Of a stretch of 64,000 bases of DNA, positions 1 through 9,107 are shown one piece after another. The notes below the pieces were generated by a model. That model was not told the DNA's origin. It saw only the letters and a list, made by a program, of their open reading frames with translations, and did no database searches. The position numbers were made by a program, and so were the translations under genes. Source of the stretch: Protonemura montana (taxonomy: Eukaryota; Arthropoda; Insecta; Plecoptera; Nemouridae); contig OX387608.1 of NCBI GenBank assembly GCA_947568835.1, positions 5,370,001 to 5,434,000 of the forward strand. The letters run 5' to 3'. Each line of letters begins with the position of its first letter. The first letter of the stretch is position 1.

Positions 1-479
1 AAGAAAACAATGGTAAGGGAAAATATTTTGATATCAGACAGGACCCAAGTAATTTTGAATCCCTTTAGGCATCATGTAGAATTGGTCAAATATTGTTCAC
101 AAAGTAAAGTCACAAGTTACAGCTGAAAAACAGAGTAGATTCTGTGATATTAGACTGGTCTGCCATTAAAGTAGGATACTTTTTTATTATGTGATAATTA
201 CTGCAATTCATGCATAGCAGAGTTTTCTTAATCAGGTAAAAGAGCAGATTTTACAGTATTCTTAAAAGATTGATTGGTCGATTCTTTAGTTTAACAGCGC
301 GTCAGTTCTTGGCTATTTGAGCCTGCCTTTTTAAGCCTTCTTAAGCCTAGCTTAAACGTGTGTTTTAGACTCAAAATACTTTAAAACGCTGCGAAGTTAT
401 GTTGATTGACCATTAAAGATACATTTGAAACCAATTCTCGTGATCAAATACGCAAAGTTTCACTAACCTCCGTAAGGTT

Positions 480-660
480 AACGGTGGTTAGTACCGGACA
501 TATGCCGGCGCTCTATCGACCGACGCTTACGCCCTTTTGCCCGACGCCAGACGCGGCGTCGTTGGCAGGCGTTGCCGTCGTCCGTTGTTCCTAATCGCCT
601 TGTACAGGTCACTAGCCGACTTCGGTCAAGGTCACATGACAGCGACAAAGATAGAATGGA
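480..660. other. GC-rich CpG-rich block, unidentified
   Basis: This stretch is clearly richer in G, C and CpG than the AT-rich DNA around it. It is open in more than one frame: on the plus strand through 406-594 and on the minus strand through 478-669. Neither translation resembles a family I know, and no convincing pair of splice sites brackets it. It could be an exon, a promoter-proximal CpG block or a fragment of an old repeat. The flanks from 1 to 480 and from 660 to 1280 are AT-rich, with a short AAT run near 721-741, and show nothing further. Confidence 0.2.
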
Positions 661-1286
661 TTCTGCCAAACACTTTTCTAAGATTTACATGAGATTATTT
701 ACACTCTATTAAAAAATATTCATAATAATAATAATAATAAAACATTTAAATCAAAGTAGACAAAATAATTTTTCAGAGCTTGGCCAGCGTAGATTTTGTA
801 ATTTTAGCCAAAATTTACTACGATGTAAGAACCGATATGGCTTTGGAATGAGGTACTTTTTGTTTACTGTCTTGACATAGTCTTATTTTGGAAGATATAT
901 GATATTTTTTGTATTCAGAAAACTTGATTATCATTTGAAGTTGCTGCATTTTAATCAATTATTGACTCAGCTTCTATAAGAGTTATGCTTTTAAAATTAT
1001 TACTTGAAGATGGCTACAAAATAAAGCAAAACAACTGCTATAATTGAAGTGCACTAAAACCTTTTTGGATGACCAACTTTCTTAGCATAAAAAAACTGCG
1101 ATAGCCAATTTTATTCCTGTCAAAATTTCCCAATATCTCTTGAAAAAGTTTCACTAAGAAATACATATATTCACGAGGCTGACCCGGCACTGCATTTAAA
1201 CCGAAGAAAAATGAGAAAATAAAAAAACAGGAAAAAAAGTCATAACCAAAAATGACCTACTTCCCGAATAAAAGATTAGACTTTCC

Positions 1287-1688
1287 TTACACCTCACTTA
1301 ACAATAATTCAATAAGAATTTTCCTTCCAACAACATTGCTGGCCGTTTTTAACGCTACGCTTTTCACAAAGATATCGCTGCACAGACTTTTCCATTTTCC
1401 ACATCGCTGCCGAACGTACGATAGACAGCAACGTAAAAACTCAACTCCATTCATAATCACAACGAGTCCGAGAAAAGAACTTGCCCAGGCTTTCTTGGTA
1501 GTAAAACGCATGGCAAATCTCAATTGATTTCTTGTGTTGTCGACCGAGACGTCCACGAGAGGCGTTTTGAAAGCTTGGGGTTGCACCCTATCAGCCAGCT
1601 GAGACCATGGAGGAGGGGTGACAAGCAATCCGGTGTTTTCCTCTAAAGTCTTCTCGATTCGCGGCGCGTGGAAGTCGGATGGTGGCGT
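1287..1688 (-). CDS. long open frame / candidate exon, unknown product
   Basis: The minus strand is open for 133 codons after an AG (at 1690-1689) that could serve as a splice acceptor, ending at a stop at 1287. The first 55 or so codons have coding-like composition (for example EKTLEENTGLLVTPPPWSQL). The later part becomes more AT-rich and hydrophobic and could be intron read-through. No family is recognised. It overlaps the plus-strand candidate exon at 1649-1730, so the two compete. A frame this long is unusual but not impossible by chance. Confidence 0.3.
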   Translation of the reverse strand, partial: TPPSDFHAPRIEKTLEENTGLLVTPPPWSQLADRVQPQAFKTPLVDVSVDNTRNQLRFAMRFTTKKAWASSFLGLVVIMNGVEFLRCCLSYVRQRCGKWKSLCSDIFVKSVALKTASNVVGRKILIELLLSEV

Positions 1689-1730
1689 CTACAACTTGCA
1701 AAGTGGTGAGATTTACGCCGACGAATTCAC
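1649..1730 (+). CDS. candidate internal exon, unknown product
   Basis: An 82-bp segment lies between an acceptor-like site (pyrimidine-rich TTTTCCTCTAAAG just before it) and a strong donor-like site (CAC followed by GTGAGC). In the frame where the first two bases complete a split codon it reads through without a stop and includes GGVYNLQSGEIYADEF; codons are rich in the RNY pattern typical of coding DNA. No family is recognised. The opposite strand is a rival: a minus frame open from 1688 down to 1287 (133 codons) covers the same DNA and also begins after an AG. Only one is likely to be real. The splice signals favour plus; the open length favours minus. Confidence 0.33.
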
Positions 1731-1732
1731 GT

Positions 1733-1753
1733 GAGCAGAGAGAGAGAGAGAGA
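1733..1753. repeat. (GA)n microsatellite
   Basis: About eight GA dinucleotides follow the donor-like GTGAGC site. It is a simple-sequence repeat; GA runs can also bind GAGA-type factors in arthropods, but nothing here shows that use. Confidence 0.85.
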
Positions 1754-1929
1754 TCCAGCTGACTTGAGTTGCCAGCTCACTTTAAAGCGATTCTGTACGG
1801 ATTTGTTTCATGAGAATATCAATTTCCTCCATTTTTACCATTGGCAACAATGACAACAACTCTGATTTTTATTGCTGAGAATGTTCTGTTTCTAGTTTTG
1901 AATGCAAAAAAGGTACAATCACGTTTATG

Positions 1930-2206
1930 AGGTTCAATGGTATGTACATAACGTTTGGTAGCCATGGAGATCGCCTGACAGAGCTTCTCAATTCTGCTAC
2001 CTAATGAAACCACGGGTATATCATGGCCTAGCATAGGAGGTCCAGTGGTAGATTCAACGTTTAGTAGCCATGGAGATGCTGAGATCGCCTAACAGAGCTT
2101 CTCAATTCTGCTATCTTATGTTACCACGGGTATGTCATGGCCTACTATAGGAGGTTCAATGGTAGATTCAACGTTTAGTAGCCATGGAGATGCTGCGATC
2201 GCCTGA
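1930..2206. repeat. tandem repeat, about 2.5 units of 106-114 bp
   Basis: A unit containing GTAGCCATGGAGAT, then GATCGCC, CAGAGCTTCTCAATTCTGCT, CCACGGGTAT and TCATGGCCTA, occurs twice in full and once in part. GTAGCCATGG recurs at 1958, 2064 and 2178, giving periods of 106 and 114 bp. The second and third copies share extra bases (ATGCTG) absent from the first, so they are the more recent pair. No coding sense is apparent. Confidence 0.85.
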
Positions 2207-2457
2207 TTACTAAACAGTTTTTGTGAGGTGCCCAAATATAAAAACAAAAAACGAGAAATAATAAGCATAAATCGTATGGTACCGTAATTTACACGGTGCT
2301 TTCACATTTCCTTGGGTTTTTCACAAAGTTACCACCAAAAATCCATCCACACCTACACACACATCACCACCTTTCTACCCCACACCAAAACCCTCTCCAT
2401 CTCTACAAGCTACAAGCTTCCGAACAACGAGATTTACTCGCAAGCCAGGCGAGCGCG

Positions 2458-2700
2458 CTAAGAACGCGACGGCAGCACAGTTGGCGGCAGGCGTAGGTGG
2501 GATTGTTCCCTGTGCCACGTAGCACCGCGTGCTGCGCTAGCGGAATCCCCGCGTTCGCCGGCAATCGGGTTCCCGGAGGCAGCGGCAATCGTGTAGAACA
2601 GAATTGGCACACCAGGCATTCGATACTCGTGGGGAATGAACAAAAAAAGGGTTGCGGTTTTCCTGGATGTGTTTTATTCGCACGTTGGTGAAAGTTTTTC
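2458..2700. other. GC-rich block with open frames on both strands
   Basis: This block is much richer in G, C and CpG than its flanks and is open on both strands. The minus frame from 2625 to 2458 follows a pyrimidine-rich acceptor-like stretch (TTTTTTGTTCATTCCCCACGAG) and contains MPGVPILFYTIAAASGNPIA before a stop. The plus frame 2497-2691 contains GNRVPGGSGNRVEQNW. Because the RNY periodicity of one strand mirrors the other, codon pattern does not decide the strand. It may be one exon or a CpG-rich non-coding block. Product unknown. Confidence 0.25.
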
Positions 2701-3481
2701 ACCTTGTTTTCGGGCGTCCCACATGGGAAACGAGCGATTTTAAAGGATGATAGAAATAAATTGTTGAGCGCACTGGTTTGCTTGTTATGAAGGTTTATTG
2801 CACACAGGGTTGCGCATAGCCTTGGGTCAGAAATCTCTGAAATTTCTAGGTTTTGGGATTGTTCTGATTGTGCGGGTATTAAAATTAAAATGAATAAAAA
2901 AAATATGCCCGCAATGCACAACCTGATAACATGCAAACAACCCTCCTGAAGATGTTAACGTACTTATAGACGTAATTTGGGAGGTACTTCGTGTATAAAA
3001 CGCAAGTGTTCAAATCAATTCCTGCTCAATCAAAATTTGTCTGGTTTCGGGAGTGACAACCCGTCTCGAATATTTTAAATTCACCCCTTAGGCCGCAGAA
3101 GCAATCAGAATGCAGTCAAACACACCGTGTTTCGTCCCCTTTTCGTACTAGTTTAGTAATTATCATGTCGATTTGGTGGAGGCTGGAGCGACCAAAATTC
3201 GGCGTTGACAAGCAAGGTGTGAGGCTGGAGCGTGATTTTACAACGGCTAAAAACGGTGAGAACAAATTCGTTCGTTTAAGTTTATTATGGTTTTCACAAC
3301 GTAAGTGCTAGGTGTAGAGAGGGGAACCTACCCAAATTAAATAAAAAATGCCACTTTTTTCTTTATAAAGAACTGCAAAATCTATGGATCATGTCCACTC
3401 AATCTAACCTTAGAACTAGTTTTTTAAAAGTAAATAAATACAATATCCTACAACTAACTATTCTGTAATACACTATTCTTT

Positions 3482-4033
3482 ATGAAGTTTCGTCCTAAAG
3501 TTATACAAAGTGAAAGTATCTTCAATTTAATCATTTCGCATGGATTTGTGGTTTTGGTCTCATGTTTGATTACTACCAACTCCAAAAGCAGGCGTTGTTT
3601 ATTTTTAAGGGTCGCTACTTCAACCTTTTCGCCCAAGTCTCTGAATATAGTACGGCGAAACCTCCGCGGAAACTTTCGCACAAAGTTTCGTCGACAGAGC
3701 TCGCTTGTTATCGGACTGGATAAATGTCTGCCATCAAGGAGCGCGCTGAAAGAAACCGTTTGTAAAGTTTCAGGAATCTTTTCATTTCCTTTTCGTTACG
3801 CCAACAACAGGAGCCACTATCCCAACGTGGAGCACAATTCGCAAGAAATTTCTCCAACGGCCGCCGTATACACAAGTTTGAGAAGAGTGAACTGCCGGGA
3901 CAATTTCTTTTGTCTTTACTCTAAGAGTCTTATAGAGTGCACGCTGACGTTTACTCATCGAGAGAAAATAACGGAAATTTGTTTTCTATTTAGTACTAAA
4001 TGTCACCGGTGGTGTTGTGTGTTCATAACATGA
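3482..4033 (+). CDS. long ATG-started frame of 183 codons, doubtful; possible exon within
   Basis: One of the two longest frames in the window, opening with ATG. It has no domain or motif I recognise, and most of it is composed like non-coding DNA. The part after about 3810 is better: a long pyrimidine tract and CAACAACAG precede a segment reading SHYPNVEHNSQEISPTAAVY with coding-like codons. A short internal exon starting at about 3811 is therefore possible, but its 3' donor is weak. A frame of this length can arise by chance in 64 kb, so treat it as unproven. Confidence 0.2.
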   Translation: MKFRPKVIQSESIFNLIISHGFVVLVSCLITTNSKSRRCLFLRVATSTFSPKSLNIVRRNLRGNFRTKFRRQSSLVIGLDKCLPSRSALKETVCKVSGIFSFPFRYANNRSHYPNVEHNSQEISPTAAVYTSLRRVNCRDNFFCLYSKSLIECTLTFTHREKITEICFLFSTKCHRWCCVFIT

Positions 4034-5289
4034 AATACCTTTCATACAATTTCAAGAAAAAGGTGAGCAAAATGTAGTTGCGAGCTTTTGTAAATAAATA
4101 TGTTATAAATATTGAAAAACTGCATGGAAACTAACGAAAATATTTTATGAACTTACAAAGTGCAGCATTAAGTACTTTACGAGTTTCCACTGCAAACAGA
4201 AAATGAAGTTGCAGGTTTTTTGGAAGACTTCACGTAGAAATATTGAGGTTAAATAATAAATAAGACTTAAAAAATGTATAACATTTCAGAATGGTGATAC
4301 AGAGAAGTTTCCGAATTCTGCTTTCGGTTCAATTCCCCCCACCCCCTCTGAATTCCCACCCTTACCACGGACCTTAAAGTCATTACCCATTACAACCCAG
4401 GGAATGTGCGTGAGCATATTCATGCTTTCACGCATAACCAAATAAGCTGAAACATCCCAACCAAAGCCTAAATCACAAATTAACAAATTTTGCTTTTCAC
4501 ATAAGTACAGCTCAGAGTTGAAAGCTCGATAGTTTTAAATCACTTTAGAATTTTTAATAGCTGTAGATAAAGGTTTTCCCTCAAAAGAAGGCTACAAATT
4601 CCATGTCCATGTCTACTCCTGCGACAAGCGTGAAACGTCCAGCAATGCAGGCATCTTAATTTAATGAGCCTAACTAAAACAATCTACCTTACCCACACGC
4701 TGCACACCATAATATAACGTAATTAACGAGAAACCACGGGATTTATCCAGCGGCGCACGTTACGCATTCCGAGAGTTGCGACTAAACAAACGACTTCCGT
4801 TTGAAATAGTGCTGTACGACCTGAGAGCTGCGATCTCTAAACAATGGTCGCCATGATCGCTCCAACAAAGAACCAAAATACTGTCTTGAACGAGATTTTC
4901 TCATCCTCTTTTGTAAGCTAAATCGTGACAGGTCATGGTATAAGTATAGTTGATGACAGATATCCAATTCTCCTATGATTGCAGCTTACATAAAAGATCT
5001 AGCATAAGAAACAAGAGTTGTTAAGTTTTTTTGAGCTGGTAAATTGGTAAAAACATAGCGGTTTTGGTCTTAGATGGTCAATCTCGATAGAGGTTAGTCT
5101 TATTTTAGGTCTGTATTTCTGTTCGATAAAGGTACCCAAGTTTCTCCCTTTTTTTTAAATAAAATTCATAAGTTGAGATATCAGAAAAAATAAGGTTAGA
5201 AAAGATATAAAACAGCTCTAAAAAGCTTGTTGGGAAAGCAATTTTGGTACAAAACTGCCTGGCTTGACCATAACGGACACTCTTGAAGC

Positions 5290-5793
5290 TTGATTCAAAG
5301 ACTTACGGCTAAACTTGGGTTTAAAAACGTATTCTTCGATAAAAATATCGTAAGTTACCCCGAAATTCCAGTACCCTTAAAAAGGGTACGAACCAGCTCC
5401 AAAAAGCGTTTTGTGAATCCACTTTCGGTACCAAAAATTTGGCGGCCATTGAATACAGAACAACCTCTCTCCGACCGAGTACAGGTTTACTACCTCCTTG
5501 TAGCTAGCTGCTTAGGTATAATTAATCACAGGGCTGTACCGTTCAGCGACTGTTCAGCGAACACGGTAAGTCAACGAAGAACGCCGACAAAGTCTTCGGC
5601 GCGCGACGCTGGGGTTTTGACGGAAATGAGTTTCGCTGTCCCGAGGAGGCGAGCTCTTCGTGTTTTAATACGCTTGAAGCAAGGTGAACGCCGAGGAGTA
5701 GTGGGAGGTAAGCTTTATATTAAGCTGCCAGCTTATTTAGTGGTTGAACAATTGAAAGATGCAGGTGAAGCGAATATTTTGGTGAAGCAATAG
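5290..5793 (+). CDS. long open frame, doubtful; contains a strong donor-like site
   Basis: A frame of 167 codons without a recognisable domain. It crosses a perfect donor-like GTAAGT near 5564. About 34 bp upstream an AATTAATCACAG could act as an acceptor, which would define a very short exon in a different frame. Translation of the whole frame looks arbitrary. Chance is the simplest explanation. Confidence 0.15.
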   Translation: MIQRLTAKLGFKNVFFDKNIVSYPEIPVPLKRVRTSSKKRFVNPLSVPKIWRPLNTEQPLSDRVQVYYLLVASCLGIINHRAVPFSDCSANTVSQRRTPTKSSARDAGVLTEMSFAVPRRRALRVLIRLKQGERRGVVGGKLYIKLPAYLVVEQLKDAGEANILVKQ

Positions 5794-5970
5794 GAAGTTG
5801 ATGAGGTGTTGTTAGGTCGTTATTAGAAGGTTTGTGATGAAAGTAAGCTTAGGTTATTAAAGACTAGGCTTTAAATATGGCTCCTCCACCGATAGTATGA
5901 GGAAAAAACAAAACGGTTTATTTTAATTTGGAGTACACAAATTGAATTTCGATAAAAATATTGTGTCTTG

Positions 5971-6332
5971 AATGGGTGTCCATTATACACATGACCAGTT
6001 CTGTTCGGGAGAGAGGTTGGAGAGATGAAAGTTAGCACAGCAATTTCACTCGCCTTGCTTATCAACCTCTCGACAGCATGGATTCGTGGAGGAATCCTAC
6101 TGTTCGCGTTGTACCGTCCTTCGGAAGGGACCTTAAACCGGTGGTCTCTTTGGTCTTTGACAGGTGTAGGCTACGTGCCAGCATCGGGTTTCTCCTCGTC
6201 CCTTCTAGGTTAGGTAAGGTTCATCATTATCCTCATCATCATCCACTTATTTAACGACGCTATAAGGCCAGTGCCACACTGCCCGTTGTCAAAACAATGC
6301 GTAGTTAAACCCAAGCAGTAAATCAATCAACC
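5971..6332 (+). mobile_element. 5S-derived SINE, copy a (head-truncated)
   Basis: This copy begins inside the 5S-like head (ATGGGTGTCCATTATACAC), runs through the family body with TCGACAGCATGGAT and GTCCTTCGGAAGGGAC, and ends in the tail module with CCAGTGCCACA, GTTAAAC and an AATCAATCAA tail. Point changes relative to the other copies (CCTTAAACCGG for CGTTAAGCCGG) mark it as old. The small reading frame at 6025-6213 is only the translation of this element, which recurs wherever the SINE lies. It is non-autonomous and presumably spread using LINE-encoded enzymes. Confidence 0.85.
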
Positions 6333-6337
6333 CCACC

Positions 6338-6410
6338 TTGTCTAACAACATTCGCCCATACAAACTAACTGGCAAGATGGCTGTGTGTCGGCCATTTTGA
6401 AAATTCTTTA
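6338..6410 (+). repeat. short hairpin-like repeat (family D), copy 1
   Basis: Directly after the SINE tail lies GTCTAACAACATTC followed by GATGGCTGTGTGTCGGCCAT. The same words recur at 28674, 33759, 46660 and in weaker form at 25577. The unit has partly complementary ends (AATGGCC near the start, GGTCGGCCATT near the end), like a very short foldback element. Confidence 0.45.
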
Positions 6411-6881
6411 AATGCCTTACAAGAAAAGAAACGTTACTTCTATACCTTCTAACAATTCCAAGTAAATAATAAACCGGACAAAGATGGTCTTATTGTGAAC
6501 TGGTAGAAGCTACAAGCTCTGTAAATATTTGCCAAGTATGAACTTTAGTTCCAACCTCCTTCTAAGATTCTAGATGCAACGAGTATCGAGTGGACAAGCT
6601 GTTCCGTGAAGCTATTCCTAAAGCGGAGCCCGCTTTAAGCTCGCTGAGCAAGTTGTGTGTATATCGTTAAAATTAAATTAATGAGGACTTGGCACAGATT
6701 CCATGGATAAGCTTTAAAATCGGCTCCTCCATTTTCAGGTTAAACTGACACATGAACTGTATGAAATAGGGATCTAAATATTCATTCAAGAAGCAACGCT
6801 TGTGCTAGGACTCTTACACAGTTCGAAAGCTAAGTTTATAAGTAAGGGGGTCCCTTATCCCACCCCGAGAAAACTGGAATG

Positions 6882-6943
6882 TGTGTGTCCGGATAGCTCA
6901 GTCGGTAGAGCACCCGGGTTTGTATCCCGGTTCGGTCGCACAT
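6882..6943 (+). mobile_element. tRNA-like SINE head or tRNA pseudogene lacking the anticodon arm
   Basis: Box A (TAGCTCAGTCGG, 6894-6905) and a box B-like GGTTTGTATCC (6917-6927) are both present, with a long acceptor-like pairing between TGTGTGTCC and GGTCGCACA. Only about eleven bases separate the boxes, so the anticodon arm is absent; the loss can be explained by recombination between two CCCGG words. Outer ACTGGAA and TTCCAGT add a further inverted flank. It cannot be a working tRNA. It is best read as a decayed tRNA-derived SINE head or pseudogene. Confidence 0.6.
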
Positions 6944-7557
6944 TTTTCCAGTCTAGCTCCTCTTTCAAGTTTAGAAGCGTTTGGAATATCTTTTAAAGAT
7001 GGGCAAAGAAAAGTGGTATCAGTGATAAGCTTCAGAGAACGCGGCTGAACCACTTTCACCTTCAAATGGAAGCAAAACTGCAATCATTCGTAGAAAAAGT
7101 TCGAAACAAAACCGAATTTTCATTTCAAAGCATACTCTCGTGACGAATCTGCAAGAAGCTTATCGCTAAGGTCTTTGACAAGCTTAATTTCAATTTTAAT
7201 TTAAAAAGATACAGCAATTAGCAAATAGATATTTCAATTGATAGCAAATGTTAATATTTAGAGAACTAGCACTGAAGTAATGATCTTTCCAATGTAAAAA
7301 TGATGTTTGACACATAGTCAGCAATAAGCTTTACAAGCTTCAATTGAAACATGGAGTGAAACAACGAGTAACACTTTGAATCGATAGGCAAAACAAAAGG
7401 TAGGCAAGTTCATTCATAAAAGTAATCTCTTAACGGGTACGTTAAGGTTAAACTACGCCAGCAGACAATGACACGAAATTCGCCAGTTTTCCTAATGGCA
7501 GTGACGTAATAACGGCTAAACAAACTCTTCACGTCGAGCCTCCCGGGGGTGGAGCGA

Positions 7558-7573
7558 GGGGGGGGGGGGGGGG
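7558..7573 (+). repeat. poly-G run, potential G-quadruplex
   Basis: An uninterrupted run of 16 G lies within a wider G-rich block ending GATGGGGGC. The rest of 6950-7680 shows no supported gene. Such runs vary in length and are prone to assembly error. Confidence 0.8.
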
Positions 7574-7689
7574 ATGGGGGCTGCCAGTCGCGGCTCGCGC
7601 AGGAATGCTCCTGGAATACAAATGACATGACTTTTACGTCGTTGAAGCCGAGAGGAACAGTGGCGAAGGTATACCCTACACCTAATAAT

Positions 7690-7830
7690 CGAGCTCATAC
7701 CATCGGGTTTATAGCGAGTCATGGTAGGAGCCTTTCTGCTGGGCACATGTGGTAACGGTAGGTGCCACCCGATGGCGCTTGCGGCCGTCCTTTTTAACAA
7801 ACTTTTACAAAAATGACGGTGATTCTACCT
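7690..7830 (+). repeat. interspersed repeat family B, copy 1 (internally deleted)
   Basis: It contains GTGGTAACGGTAGGTGCC and the family mark CGATGGCGCTTGCGGCCGT followed by CTTTTTAACAAAC. Compared with the copies at 24145 and 55336 it jumps early to GACGGTGATTCT, so about 100 bp of the middle are missing. The reading frame on the minus strand here is a by-product of the repeat. Confidence 0.7.
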
Positions 7831-8049
7831 AAAAGCACCTAGATTATCTGTCGGTTTAGTAGTTAAAAAAAAAGAGATGTAAAAATTCATCTTTAAAAAT
7901 GAAAAAAAAAAAATGCTTTTTAAATTAAACGCCTTATGACAGCTATATGAACTTTAAAAAAGCGAAGAAAAATGGGAGACTACAGCGCCACTGGATAAAC
8001 GCGCTTCATAATAAAGCACATTTCAGGCATCGCCTATCAGGTCATACGT

Positions 8050-8300
8050 GCCCGCCCGCCGCCGCCCGCCGCCGCAGAATAACGCACATTCCCACCTTAC
8101 ACCCTTGGCCTGTGGCAGGAGAGTGGGTGGATGTGGGAAGGGAGGCACCACGTGACCTAATTACTTTCTGGGGCTAATTTCCAGCACCGACCGTGGCTTC
8201 ATGTCGACTCGACTGCTTTATTTCGCAAGCAGCCCGTGAGCGCTGGCGACGTGACTGAGCGAAAGAGCGGTTCGCTAGGCACTAGGTGAGCGCGTGACAA
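8050..8300. other. CpG-rich block with GCC repeats and donor-like site
   Basis: A short CCG/GCC-rich run at 8051-8076 starts a CpG-rich block. Near its end, CACTAG is followed by GTGAGC, a good donor-like site on the plus strand. This layout could be a promoter with a non-coding first exon, but no TATA, no clear start site and no frame support that. Function unproven. Confidence 0.2.
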
Positions 8301-8834
8301 ATGTGCTCGGTGGAAAGCTGTTGGTGTTTTGTACCGAAAAAACATTTAAAGTCCCATTTTGTGGGTAAAATTATAAACTAATTTTCAGCCTAGAACATGA
8401 CTGTGCCATTGACGGAAAATAACTGCAAGCATGTCATCTAACTTTAATAAATAAAGATTAAAAAAAAATGAAATAAAATCCTGGCAAATTTTCACAATTT
8501 TTTACGGTCCGAGAACAAGCACTTATTTCATTTTTATTATCACCATATTTTAATTTAGGGCAGACAAATTAAATTACTTTTAATAAATTTTAATAACTTT
8601 TTAACTTTTTAATTAATTTATTTATGCTCTAGTGAATTAATATTCCTCCAGCTCAAAAACTCAATTACAAAACATTTGTGTCTAACTTATTTATAAAATC
8701 CAACCAAATGGACGGGCTCGCATCGAGCTTTTAGAAACATGGAAACCAAGAAAATTAAAAGACTTCCAAAGACCAGCGCACATAAACCGACAGCTAGGAT
8801 CATGATAACCTAGACTAAAAGTCATATCATTTGT

Positions 8835-9076
8835 CTACTCAAAAACAGGGTGGGACGGGTGGCTCAGCGACGAGGTTGTACCCATCGTAATGTCCCCACG
8901 GGCGGACATTTGCAAAGTAGAGTCGAAAACAGTGTTATCCTGATCCCCTCTCATTTCGGCCAGAGGGGCAGTTTCCAGGAACATGTTCAGGCAACGTAAA
9001 ATATGATCGGGGTTGAAAGGGGACGTCTGCAGAGGCGGGTCTCCACAGCCAGGACAAACAAACTTCATCACAGCAT
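8835..9076 (-). CDS. candidate terminal exon, unknown product
   Basis: This minus-strand segment is open for about 80 codons and ends at a TAG at 8837-8835. It is preceded by a plausible acceptor (CCTCCCATCTAATATCCTAG just upstream); the first two exon bases complete a split codon. The protein starts AVMKFVCPGCGDPPLQ, with a CPGCG motif that resembles half of a zinc site, continues with a leucine-rich helix-like part (DHILRCLNMFLE) and finishes in a polar Ser/Thr/His-rich tail. Codon use is RNY-rich and unlike the AT-rich surroundings. The family is not recognised. It could instead be an internal exon using a weak GTAGAC donor at the stop. Confidence 0.5.
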
Positions 9077-9107
9077 CTAGGATATTAGATGGGAGGATTA
9101 TAATCAA

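Noticed and set aside
5531-5569. 34-bp micro-exon between CACAG and GTAAGT
   Set aside because: Short acceptor without a pyrimidine tract and no recognisable peptide; too little information.
6025-6213. Frame with a signal-peptide-like start (MKVSTAISLALLINLSTAW)
   Set aside because: The same frame recurs at 32882-33070 and 58980-59186 because all lie in the SINE body. It looks secreted but is a repeat by-product.
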